Origin: Sandaracinaceae bacterium
Lineage (GTDB): Bacteria > Myxococcota_A > Polyangia > Polyangiales > Houyiibacteriaceae
Direction of reading: 5' to 3'
Assembly (NCBI GenBank): GCA_020633055.1
Contig: JACKEJ010000011.1
Coordinates: 1-64,000, forward strand
DNA: 64,000 nt
The number at the start of each line of letters is the position of its first letter. Positions within the stretch are counted from its first letter, which is position 1. Both the position numbers and the translations under genes were made by a program. Below, piece after piece: positions 27,345 to 35,155 of this stretch. The notes below the pieces were generated by a model, which was not told the origin of the DNA, ran no database searches, and saw only the letters and a program-made list of their open reading frames with translations.

Positions 27345-28084
27345 GGTGTCAGAGCGCAGCGGAAACCCACAGTGTGATCCGGATCGGGTGGGCCCGTGGT
27401 CCGACGCACGACAGACACCAGTTCGGGCAGAGACGCCATGTATGAACCTCCACGTGCGTGGTAGGTCGCCTCCGAGGGATCTCCAACTGGTGGTGCCACC
27501 CACTCGAACACGTTCCCCGCCATGTCCAGCACCCCGAACGGGCTCGCCCCCGCGGGATACGAGCCCACCGGGCTCGAGTGCATCAACTGCAGGCCGTGCA
27601 TGCCGCCCCACCTCGCGCGCGTCTCGTCCGGTGGCTCGTTGCCCCACGGGAACAGCCGCCCATCGGTGCCCCGCGCCGCGTACTCCCACTCCGCGTCGGT
27701 CGGCAGCCGCGCGCCGCGCCACGCGCAGTACGCGTTCGCCTGCTCCCACGAGACGCAATTGCGTGGGTGCTCCGCGTGCTCCGTCGCGTCCGCGCACCAC
27801 CCCTGCTGGTCCACCCCCTCACACCCCGCGCTCGTGCACCCTCCGTACGCCCCCGCCGTAACCTCCGTACGGTCCAGACAGAACGCCCCCACGCTCTCCT
27901 CGTGCGCCGTCTGCCCCGCGTACTCCGGAGCACCCGCCCCCATCAGAAAACGCCCCGCCGGAATCGCCACCATCCCGCTCGGGCACGGTCCACACCCCGC
28001 GCACCCGCGCGCGTTCGCGCCACACCCCGCCCCCAGCATCCCCATCACCACGCACACCAGCACACCGTGCACTCGTCGTACCAT
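27341..28084 (-). CDS. FGE-sulfatase-fold lipoprotein, copy 1
   Basis: 247 residues from the ATG at 28084 with AGGAG upstream. The signal peptide ends in a lipobox (LGAGC, Cys21), so it is anchored in a membrane facing the periplasm. The rest is an FGE-sulfatase/SUMF1-type domain: MVAIPAGRFLMG, RLPTDAEWEYAARG, PWGNE, GVLDMAGNVFEWV, RGGSYM and GFRCAL. The paired catalytic cysteines that true formylglycine-generating enzymes carry after RGGSYM are absent (ASLPELVSVVRR instead), so it is probably not a sulfatase activator. It is convergent with the effector candidate. An immunity or T6SS regulatory (TagR/PvdO-like) role is inferred. Confidence 0.8.
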   Translation of the reverse strand: MVRRVHGVLVCVVMGMLGAGCGANARGCAGCGPCPSGMVAIPAGRFLMGAGAPEYAGQTAHEESVGAFCLDRTEVTAGAYGGCTSAGCEGVDQQGWCADATEHAEHPRNCVSWEQANAYCAWRGARLPTDAEWEYAARGTDGRLFPWGNEPPDETRARWGGMHGLQLMHSSPVGSYPAGASPFGVLDMAGNVFEWVAPPVGDPSEATYHARGGSYMASLPELVSVVRRTTGPPDPDHTVGFRCALTP

Positions 28085-28141
28085 CCGCTCCTGATACAGC
28101 GGCCCGCACATCCACGCCAGCACCACACGCAGGCACCCGCC

Positions 28142-28223
28142 GTCGGCGTGCTGGCGTGCGGCCTCTTTGTGTTCCTCTGCGACGGACGCTCAACGCGCGC
28201 CTGCGCGACGCGCTCGACGGCTG
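28142..28223 (+). pseudogene. Deleted remnant of an effector 3' end
   Basis: The plus strand carries a piece matching effector membrane segment sequence (VGVLACGLFVFLCDG, compare VGVLTCGVLVLVCDG at about 27086), fused directly to the effector tail NARLRDALDG and a stop. About 150 bases in between are missing and the frame is broken. It shows that a second effector copy once stood beside the second lipoprotein gene. Confidence 0.7.
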
Positions 28224-29062
28224 AGCGCTGAGCGCCGCTCAGGGTGTCAGAGCGCAGCGAAACCCGGCGGTGTGGCTCGGGTGTCCCTGAAGCCGAATTC
28301 GATCGGTCACGTAGAGCGACTCCGGCGTGGTCCCCATGTAGTCTCCCCCACGCACGAAGTACCGCGTGCCTTCTGGGATCTCGACGAACGTACCGACCCA
28401 CTCCGAGACATTCCCCGCCATGTCCAGCACCCCGAACGGGCTCGCCCCCGCGGGATACGAGCCCACCGGGCTCGAGTGCATCAACTGCAGGCCGTGCATG
28501 CCGCCCCACCTCGCGCGCGTCTCGTCCGGCGGCTCGTTGCCCCACGGGAACAGCCGCCCATCGCTGCCCCGCGCCGCGTACTCCCACTCCGCGTCCGTCG
28601 GCAGCCGCGCGCCGCGCCACGTGCAGTACGCGTTCGCCTGCTCCCACGAGACGCAATTGCGTGGGTGCTCCGCGTGCTCCGTCGCGTCCGCGCACCACCC
28701 CTGCTGGTCCACCCCCTCACACCCCTCGCTCGTGCACCCTCCGTACGCCCCCGCCGTCACCTCCGTACGGTCCAGACAGAACGCCCCCACGCTCTCCTCG
28801 TGCGCCGTCTGCCCCGCGTACTCCGGAGCACCCGCCCCCATCAGAAAACGCCCCGCCGGAATCGCCACCATCCCGCTCGGGCATGGTCCACACCCCGCGC
28901 ACCCGCGCGCGTTCGCGCCACACCCCGCCCCCAGCATCCCCATCACCACGCACACCAGCACCCCGTGCACTCGTCGTACCATCCGCTCCTGATACAGCGG
29001 CCCGCACATCCACGCCAGCACCACACGCAGGCACCCGCCGTCGGTGTGCTGGCGTGCGGCCG
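28186..29062. repeat. Segmental duplication, copy B
   Basis: Second copy of 27288-28163: effector tail, palindrome, lipoprotein gene and flank. It ends in a further effector-like membrane segment (VGVLACGRFVLL) that continues into 29040-29663. Confidence 0.8.
28239..28982 (-). CDS. FGE-sulfatase-fold lipoprotein, copy 2
   Basis: 247 residues, nearly identical to 27341-28084 in the first ~205 residues, including the LGAGC lipobox and the FGE-type signature DMAGNVSEWV. The C-terminal ~40 residues differ sharply (FVEIPEGTRYFVRGGDYMGT, then PSHTAGFRCALTP), including the loop around RGG. A conserved body with a diversified C-terminal face suggests selection for partner specificity, as for immunity proteins. 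The FGE catalytic cysteines are again missing. The start is the ATG at 28982 with the same AGGAG site. Confidence 0.8.
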   Translation of the reverse strand: MVRRVHGVLVCVVMGMLGAGCGANARGCAGCGPCPSGMVAIPAGRFLMGAGAPEYAGQTAHEESVGAFCLDRTEVTAGAYGGCTSEGCEGVDQQGWCADATEHAEHPRNCVSWEQANAYCTWRGARLPTDAEWEYAARGSDGRLFPWGNEPPDETRARWGGMHGLQLMHSSPVGSYPAGASPFGVLDMAGNVSEWVGTFVEIPEGTRYFVRGGDYMGTTPESLYVTDRIRLQGHPSHTAGFRCALTP

Positions 29063-29663
29063 CTTCGTGCTCCTCTACCAAGCCGTGCGCATGAGCCAGG
29101 GCATCGCCGCCGAAGCGCGTGTCACCGGCAGGGTAGAGATGCTGGGCACGTTCGTGCGACACGCGGCGACGGTGAACACCATCCTCGGAATCGGCTTCGA
29201 CGCGCACGCAGGGTTCAAGGTCCTCATCGGCGACGACGAGGACGCCATGAGCGCCCTCCGCGCCGGCCAGGCCGGTCACTGGTTGCTCTACGAGGTGAAG
29301 GGCGTGCTGAAGCTCGGCTCGGCAGCCGCAGCCACGGCCGGACTCGCGGCCACCGCAGCCGCAGAGCTCGGCCTCGTCAGCTCCACCGGCGCCGCGGCGT
29401 TCGTCAGCGGTCCTGTTGGCTGGGGCCTCATCGTGCTCGGCGTCACCGTGCTCGTCCTCGACGGCGCCATCCTCTACGTAGAGTCGCAGGAAGGGCCCAT
29501 TCACACGCTGGAACGAGACGTCAACGCCGCCATCAGCCGCGAGTTCCGCCAAGACGTCGGCCTCGAGTCCTGGGCCCCTGGCGAAGACCGACCCGCCGCT
29601 GGCCAGCGGTGCCTCACCAAGGTCCAGCTCGCCACCCTCCACGACCGCATGGGCCGCGCCTAG
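29040..29663 (+). pseudogene. 3'-terminal fragment of an effector paralogue
   Basis: The open plus-strand frame gives about 205 residues with the same architecture as the effector C-terminus: VGVLACGRFVLLYQ, a helical stretch, two hydrophobic segments (KLGSAAAATAGLAATAAAEL and GPVGWGLIVLGVTVLVLDGA) and the tail LTKVQLATLHDRMGRA. No N-terminal part or ribosome site exists; ATG 29092 is the only plausible internal start. Its stop TAG overlaps the stop of the convergent lipoprotein gene in a shared CTAG. It is probably a remnant, though a short membrane-active peptide could still be made. Confidence 0.65.
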
Positions 29664-30411
29664 CGGTCCGCTGCGCAGCGGAATCCTCGCACGTGACTGC
29701 TCTCGCCGCCGACGGTGTGGCGCACCGTCACCTGCAGGTAGTGCGGCAGCGTCGCGTCGTAGCCCCCCCGCGAACCACGTGCCCACTCCCGACAGTGTCG
29801 CCCACCCACTCCGACACGTTGCCCGACATATCCAGCACCCCAAACGGGCTCGCACCCGCTGGGTACGAGCCCACTGGGGCCGTGTACAGACGCCGCAATC
29901 CGAGTGCGCCGCCCCACCGCGCGCGCGTGTCATCCGGCGGCTCACTGCCCCATGGGTACAGCCTGCCGTCAGCCCCGTGCGCCGCGAACTCCCACTCCGC
30001 CTCTGTCGGAAGCCGCCCACCTCGCCACCGACAATACGCGTCCGCCTGCGCCCACGTCACGCAGTTGCGCGGATACTGTGCATGCTCCTCGCCATCGGCA
30101 CACGTCCCGATCTCGACTGCGCCACACGCAGCGTCTGTGCAACCGTGGTACGCCCCCGCCGTCACCTCTGTCCGGTCGATGCAGAACGCCGCCGCCGTCT
30201 CCTCGTGCGCCGCCGGTCCGCCGTACTGCTGCGTCGGGTCCCCCTCCCCCATCGAGAACGTCCCGCCGGGAATCGGCACCATTCCCTCTGGACAGCCACT
30301 CCCGCCCGCACACCCCCGTGTCGCGCCGCCGCACCCCATCAACAGCGTGGTGGCCATCTGCAGCATCGCCAGCCACACGCTCGCGTCCCGTCCAACCGGT
30401 CGCCGTCTCAT
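29660..30411 (-). pseudogene. FGE-sulfatase-fold lipoprotein, copy 3, frameshifted at a G7 tract
   Basis: Diverged third copy: lipobox near LLMGC (Cys27), MVPIPGGTFSMG, RLPTEAEWEFAAHG, GVLDMSGNVSEWVG. The frame is lost at the seven-C run 29763-29769 (seven G on the coding strand). Removing one G restores RGGYDATLPHY and the family ending SSHVRGFRCAADR with a stop at 29660. It may be a sequencing error, a true pseudogene, or slippage-based on/off switching. It faces the effector remnant 29040-29663 with overlapping stops. Confidence 0.7.
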
Positions 30412-30526
30412 CGCCCTGTCGTACCCCACACAACCACGCGGCGCTCACGCTCGTTGCGGGGCAGCCCCAGACAGGCGAGTCTGTGTCGGACGACGCGCGC
30501 CACGCGGTTCAGGAGCGACACGAGTA

Positions 30527-32119
30527 ATGGCGGCCACAGAGCGACCCGTTGCGTACGGGATCACGAACACCCTCGTGATGGGGCTTGGCGCACAGTTCAC
30601 GGATATCGTGGACGGGGCGGGGACCGACTACGCCGATGCGGCGACCCCACTGGACGTCAAGGTGGCGCATCGGTCGTGGAGCGACGACGAACCCGACAAG
30701 CTCGATGAACGGTCTCCGCGCCCCGAGGAAGCAGCGCTCCGCATCGACTTCTGCCTCGTCGGGTCGGATGCCCTCGTCGACGTCTTCATCGAGTACGACC
30801 CCGGCTCCACGATTCACCGAGACTTCTACGAGTCCCGCCACGACGAGTCGCAAGAGAGCCCGCGGATCGCCACACTGGCTACCGAACTCCCGGCGCGAAT
30901 GGGCCTGAACCGCCTCTATTGGAGCGGCCGGGACAGCACCGCCGAGCGCCGGATCCTGCTCGCGGGACGGTACACGCTGCGCCTCGTGGCGCGAGCTGGC
31001 CGCGTGGTGCGAAGGGCGAGCTCCACCCTCGAGATCGCGCCACCACATTCGTGGTCATTCGGGATGGACGTGCTCACTGACGAGGGCGAGTGGCAACGGA
31101 CCGCCGACGCGATGCGTGAGACGGGAGAAACCCTCCGTTCGCTGGTCGACGGCAGCGGCTACTCGGGGAATGCGAGCAGCGCGAACACGGGCGCATCCGC
31201 CCTCGCCCGGTGGGCCGACAGCTCGGTCGCTGTCTTCGATGGGCACGGTGGTCCTGCAGGCATGCAGTTCCACGCAAGGGAAGGACAGCTCCGACTCGAG
31301 CGCAACGTCAGCTACCTCGCGCTTCACTCGAGCGGTTCGCTCGCCCCCGGGACCGACGCACTCTCGAACTGGCCCAGCGATGTCTTCAAGGACATGCTCG
31401 TCGCTGTGCTCTTCGGGTGTCGCACCGGTGACAACGTCGTGATGGTCCACCGTCTCATTCAATCTCTGCGGCAGATGATGAACGTCCCCGAGCACGGTCG
31501 GCTCGACGAGCGTACGACCACGGGACTGCGGGCGTTCCAGATCGCACGCGGGCTTCCTATGACGGCCCTGCCCGATGCCGCGACGGCGGACGGGCTGGGC
31601 GTGCCGCTCTCGGGCGACGAGCCAACCGCCGCCGAGCTGCGCGACATGCAGCGCGCGCTCCGTCAATGGTCCCGGTACATCACGTTCAACTGGGAAACCG
31701 ACCACACCGAGTCCGAGGCAGACCGGACCGAGGCGTACACCGAGGAGTTTCGTCGATTCCAGGAGCTGGCGTGGCTGCCCCAGACGGGCCTCGCCGACGC
31801 CGCTACCAAGGAGCGTCTGCGGATGGCGGGTGAGCGGCCGGTCATCGGTGAGAACATCGCCGAGGAGTTCATGCGACGCGGGTGCCACCTCGCACTCGGG
31901 TTCCCTGAATACACATTCTTCGGCTCCGCCGAGACCTGGCTTACGGCGTTCGCGCGCGCCCTCGCCGGGGGGGCCACTATTGGAGACGCACGCGCAGAAG
32001 CCACGCAGTCCGTAAGCGGCGAGCTGCAAGCGACGCTGCGCTTCCGCGCCTACAGCCATGACCCCGACTGGAGCCGAATGCGCGTGGTGCCCGCCCGGTA
32101 CGGAGCGCCCCAGTCATGA
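30527..32119 (+). CDS. Caspase-fold protein with two inserted peptidoglycan-binding-like units
   Basis: 530 residues from ATG 30527, with AGGAG about 12 bases upstream. After an N-terminal beta-rich region (1-170), residues 231-300 carry clan CD (caspase/CHAT) features: VAVFDGHGGPAGM with His240 and LVAVLFGCRTGDN with Cys298. The fold would normally continue directly, but residues about 303-435 hold two units like PG_binding_1 (TTTGLRAFQIARGLPMTALP and EEFRRFQELAWLPQTGLADA). The caspase-like end then resumes: IAEEFMRRGCHLALGFPEY and WLTAFARALAGGATIGDARA. The catalytic dyad appears intact. It overlaps the first of three lipoprotein genes (ATGA). No signal peptide is seen. A wall-targeted peptidase effector is one reading. 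Confidence 0.7.
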   Translation: MAATERPVAYGITNTLVMGLGAQFTDIVDGAGTDYADAATPLDVKVAHRSWSDDEPDKLDERSPRPEEAALRIDFCLVGSDALVDVFIEYDPGSTIHRDFYESRHDESQESPRIATLATELPARMGLNRLYWSGRDSTAERRILLAGRYTLRLVARAGRVVRRASSTLEIAPPHSWSFGMDVLTDEGEWQRTADAMRETGETLRSLVDGSGYSGNASSANTGASALARWADSSVAVFDGHGGPAGMQFHAREGQLRLERNVSYLALHSSGSLAPGTDALSNWPSDVFKDMLVAVLFGCRTGDNVVMVHRLIQSLRQMMNVPEHGRLDERTTTGLRAFQIARGLPMTALPDAATADGLGVPLSGDEPTAAELRDMQRALRQWSRYITFNWETDHTESEADRTEAYTEEFRRFQELAWLPQTGLADAATKERLRMAGERPVIGENIAEEFMRRGCHLALGFPEYTFFGSAETWLTAFARALAGGATIGDARAEATQSVSGELQATLRFRAYSHDPDWSRMRVVPARYGAPQS

Positions 32120-33024
32120 CACGAACAATCTTGGCGCTGGGCATCGTCGCCGCGTCGTGCACCCGACCCACCCCGTCACCAGCACCGCACTCTGCCCCAG
32201 CCGCCATCCATTCCCCGTCGCTCGAGACTCCCGTGGCCCCACCTCCTGACTCTGCATCGACACTCCGCCCGATCCCGGGACGCATCGCCGCGTTCTTGAC
32301 CGCCGAGGGTATACCCTTCGAGCGCGACACCATCGACACCTCCATCACCGTCACTCGCGAGTTCATGCGCGGTCCGTGGGCGTACTCCAACATCGTCGCG
32401 AGCCCTTGGGGTCGCTTTCGAATGTCGGACGAGCTGGTCATCACGCACTTCTCAATCGGATACCACGGCGGCCCGCAGCCTCGCCCAGGGGACCCAGCCC
32501 TGGGCCCCACGGATGTCGCGCGAACGTGGCTGAACCGCCACCGGCCGGACCTCGTGGCGATCATCGACCGCGGCCTAACCGAGTTCTCAATGGAGACAAC
32601 GCCTTCCGCAGCGGAGCTTCGCTACACGCGGCGCCGGTCGGCGGCAGAGGTCTCCGTGTTTCCGTTGGAGTTCTCAGTGACCGTCCTCTCCTCGTGCCAT
32701 TGCGTCGAGTCCTTCTGGGGGGGAGAGCGGGATTTCGCACGCACGGTTGCACCTCAGCTGGATGAAGCGGCCGCCCGTGACCTCATCCAGCAACGCTACG
32801 CACGGGTTTCGATAGACCGGCTGGATCTCGTGGAGCAACTTACCGAGTCCGGCTCCCGCACGGTCTATGTGGCACGGCTCACGGTCGCCATCCGTGGGAT
32901 CCATGACACCCACCCGCACGTCTTGTGGGTGTTCGACGCGGACACAGGCGAGACCATTGAACGGTTCGGCGACCCAACCGAGGCAAACATCGAACGGCCG
33001 CTTCCCGCGGGTGTATCACCATAG
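32116..33024 (+). CDS. Lipoprotein of unrecognised family, paralogue 1 of 3
   Basis: 302 residues. The ATG overlaps the stop of the caspase-fold gene (ATGA), so the two are translated together. A short signal peptide ends at the lipobox AASC (Cys15), followed by a Pro/Ser-rich linker. The conserved domain starts at PIPGRIAAFLTAEGIPFE and ends DTGETIERFGDPTEANIE. A CxC motif (SSCHCVESF) and LDEAAARDLIQQRYARVSID are shared by all three paralogues. Membrane-anchored, tandemly repeated partners after a putative peptidase look like immunity or inhibitor proteins; this is inference. Confidence 0.7.
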   Translation: MTRTILALGIVAASCTRPTPSPAPHSAPAAIHSPSLETPVAPPPDSASTLRPIPGRIAAFLTAEGIPFERDTIDTSITVTREFMRGPWAYSNIVASPWGRFRMSDELVITHFSIGYHGGPQPRPGDPALGPTDVARTWLNRHRPDLVAIIDRGLTEFSMETTPSAAELRYTRRRSAAEVSVFPLEFSVTVLSSCHCVESFWGGERDFARTVAPQLDEAAARDLIQQRYARVSIDRLDLVEQLTESGSRTVYVARLTVAIRGIHDTHPHVLWVFDADTGETIERFGDPTEANIERPLPAGVSP

Positions 33025-33080
33025 GACCGCCCTCCAGACGTACCTCGCCGACGCCACCCACAGTACGGTGCTCCGGATCG

Positions 33081-33977
33081 ATGACACGCACCACGCTCGC
33101 TCTGCTCGCCCTCGCGACGGCATGCTCCCGCCCGTCTCCGACGACCCCTGCGTCCACCAGTCCTCCATCCCCCCGATCCGAAACCACCGTGTCTGCAACG
33201 CCGCCCCCTCCTCTGCTACCACCGATCCCTGGCCGCATCGCGGAGTTCTTGACCGCGGAGGGCATCCCCTTCGAGCGCAACACCATCGAGCCATCGATGA
33301 CCCTCAGACGGACGTACATGCGCGGGCTCGCGGGCTACGACAACGAGGCCCGGACCCCGTGGGGCGAGTTCCGCTTTTCCGATGACCTCGTGCTGTTGGG
33401 GTTCTCCATCGGCTACTACAACGCTCCGGAGCCTCGGGCTGGCGACCCAAGCAAGCGACCCGAAGAAGTCGCCCGCGAATGGCTGCAACGCCACCGCCCG
33501 GACTTAGTTGCGCTCATCGACAGCCACCGGGTCGAGGTCTCCACTCGCGCATCGCCAGCAGCGACATATTTCGACTACACCCGGATTCGGGTTGACGGAG
33601 AGGTGTCGGTCTATCCGCTGGAAGCACACGTCACGATCCTGAGTTCCTGCAACTGCGTACGGACGTTTCAGGCAGGTCGGCGCGACTTTTCTCGAACGAC
33701 GTTGCCGCAACTCGACGAAGCCGCGGCGCGGGCCCTCATTCAGCAGCGCTACAGGCGTGTCGCCATCGACCACCTCGAGCTCCAGGAAGCGCTCACCGCC
33801 ACCGGCTCTCGAACCACCTACGTGGCCCGAATCACCGTGGCGTTGCCAGGCATCCATGACACCCACCCTCACATCTTGTGGGTCTTCGACGCCGACACCG
33901 GCGAAACCATCAAGCGCTTGGGCGACCCCACCGAACCCGACATTCGCCCACCGCTCCCCGATGGTGTGTCCGAGTAG
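33081..33977 (+). CDS. Lipoprotein of unrecognised family, paralogue 2 of 3
   Basis: 298 residues from ATG 33081. It has a signal peptide with lipobox (ALATAC, Cys15) and the same domain as its neighbours: PIPGRIAEFLTAEGIPFERN, CxC in SSCNCVRTF, LDEAAARALIQQRYRRVAID and DTGETIKRLGDPTEPDIR. It lies 56 bases after paralogue 1. The three copies differ most in the middle (residues about 70-160). Confidence 0.7.
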   Translation: MTRTTLALLALATACSRPSPTTPASTSPPSPRSETTVSATPPPPLLPPIPGRIAEFLTAEGIPFERNTIEPSMTLRRTYMRGLAGYDNEARTPWGEFRFSDDLVLLGFSIGYYNAPEPRAGDPSKRPEEVAREWLQRHRPDLVALIDSHRVEVSTRASPAATYFDYTRIRVDGEVSVYPLEAHVTILSSCNCVRTFQAGRRDFSRTTLPQLDEAAARALIQQRYRRVAIDHLELQEALTATGSRTTYVARITVALPGIHDTHPHILWVFDADTGETIKRLGDPTEPDIRPPLPDGVSE

Positions 33978-33993
33978 TCGTAGACGGTCACCA

Positions 33994-35025
33994 ATGCTCC
34001 TACCGAGAGATGTCACCGATGGCACGAAGGTGCGGCTGGTAGCCGCAGGCAGCCGCCCGGTATTCGGCGAGCGCGTCCCGCAGCGGGGCCCGCCCGCACG
34101 CCCTGCGCGGACTGACCGCGTCGTCCGGCGGACGTTCTTGGCGCTTGGCGTCGCTGCAGCGTCGTGCGCCCGGACGATTCCCTCCGAGCCTCCGTCACCG
34201 AGTTCCGCCCCAGCACCCGGAGCGTCCGCGTCACTGGGGACCACCGTGGCCCCTGCATCGGCGCTCCCACCGATCCCTGGCCGCATCGCCGAGTTCCTGA
34301 CGGCCGAGGGCATCCCCTACGAGCCCGAAGACATCGAGCCGTCCCTCGCGATTAGCCGGAGATTCTTGCCCGGTCTATGGGCCTACGACAACACGGTACG
34401 GAGCCCGTGGGGGGAGTTCCGATTGTCCGACGATCGCGTTCTCTTGGGCTTTTCGACTGGATACTACGGTGCGCCGGAACCCCGCCCTGGCGAACCCAAC
34501 CAGCATCCGAACGAAGTAGTGCGCCGCTGGCTGGAACGTCACCGACCCGATCTCGTTACGCTCATCGACCGTGGGTTGACCGAGCTGGTCGTCGAAGAAT
34601 CGCCGACACGAGTCGCGTTTCGGTACAGACGAGTTCGTGGGACCGGTGAAGTGTCGGTATTCCCATTGGAGGTCTCTGTGAGAGTTCGGACCGATTGCCG
34701 CTGCGTATCGTTCTTCCAAAGTGGCAGGCGCGACTTCGCTCGCACGGTTCCCCCTCAGCTCGACGACGCAGCGGCACGTGCACTGATCCACCAGCGCTAC
34801 CCACGTGTCTCGATCGACCGCCTCGACCTGGAAGAGGAGCTCGCGGAGTCTTCGTCGTTCACGGTGTACGTCGCCGAGCTCACGGTTGCCATCCCGGGCA
34901 TTCACGATAGGCATCCTCACGTCTTGTGGGTGTTCGACGCCGACACGGGTGAGACGATCCGCCGCCTAGGCGACCCCACCGAGGCGAACATCGAACGACC
35001 CCTCCCCGCGGGCGTATCGCCCTAG
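33994..35025 (+). CDS. Lipoprotein of unrecognised family, paralogue 3 of 3, start uncertain
   Basis: Up to 343 residues from ATG 33994. The family domain is complete (PIPGRIAEFLTAEGIPYEPE, CxC in RTDCRCVSFF, DTGETIRRLGDPTEANIE), and a lipoprotein signal is present (RRTFLALGVAAASC). However, the position equal to the start of the other two copies reads GTC, not ATG, so translation must begin about 40 codons upstream or the gene has lost its start. An extra 40-residue leader before a lipoprotein signal would be unusual, so this copy may be silent. Confidence 0.6.
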   Translation: MLLPRDVTDGTKVRLVAAGSRPVFGERVPQRGPPARPARTDRVVRRTFLALGVAAASCARTIPSEPPSPSSAPAPGASASLGTTVAPASALPPIPGRIAEFLTAEGIPYEPEDIEPSLAISRRFLPGLWAYDNTVRSPWGEFRLSDDRVLLGFSTGYYGAPEPRPGEPNQHPNEVVRRWLERHRPDLVTLIDRGLTELVVEESPTRVAFRYRRVRGTGEVSVFPLEVSVRVRTDCRCVSFFQSGRRDFARTVPPQLDDAAARALIHQRYPRVSIDRLDLEEELAESSSFTVYVAELTVAIPGIHDRHPHVLWVFDADTGETIRRLGDPTEANIERPLPAGVSP

Positions 35026-35155
35026 ACCCGTCCGGTGACTTCGCATCGAGCACGCATGTCCGGCGCGCTAGCGGACACCGCCCCACCGACCTCGAAGCCG
35101 CTCGCCGAGCCACGGTTCGTCCCACTGCGAATGCGGCATGGACTAAGCTCGCGGG

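Larger units (their letters stand above)
27288..28163. repeat. Segmental duplication, copy A
   Basis: Runs from the effector tail (CGCTCAACGCGCGCCTGCGC) through the first lipoprotein gene and its upstream flank. Copy B is 28186-29062. The two are near-identical over most of their length but diverge in the last ~130 coding bases of the lipoprotein genes. Confidence 0.8.

Noticed and set aside
28167..29091. Extended plus-strand frame upstream of the effector fragment
   Set aside because: This part is antisense to the second lipoprotein gene; the real homology starts only near 29040.
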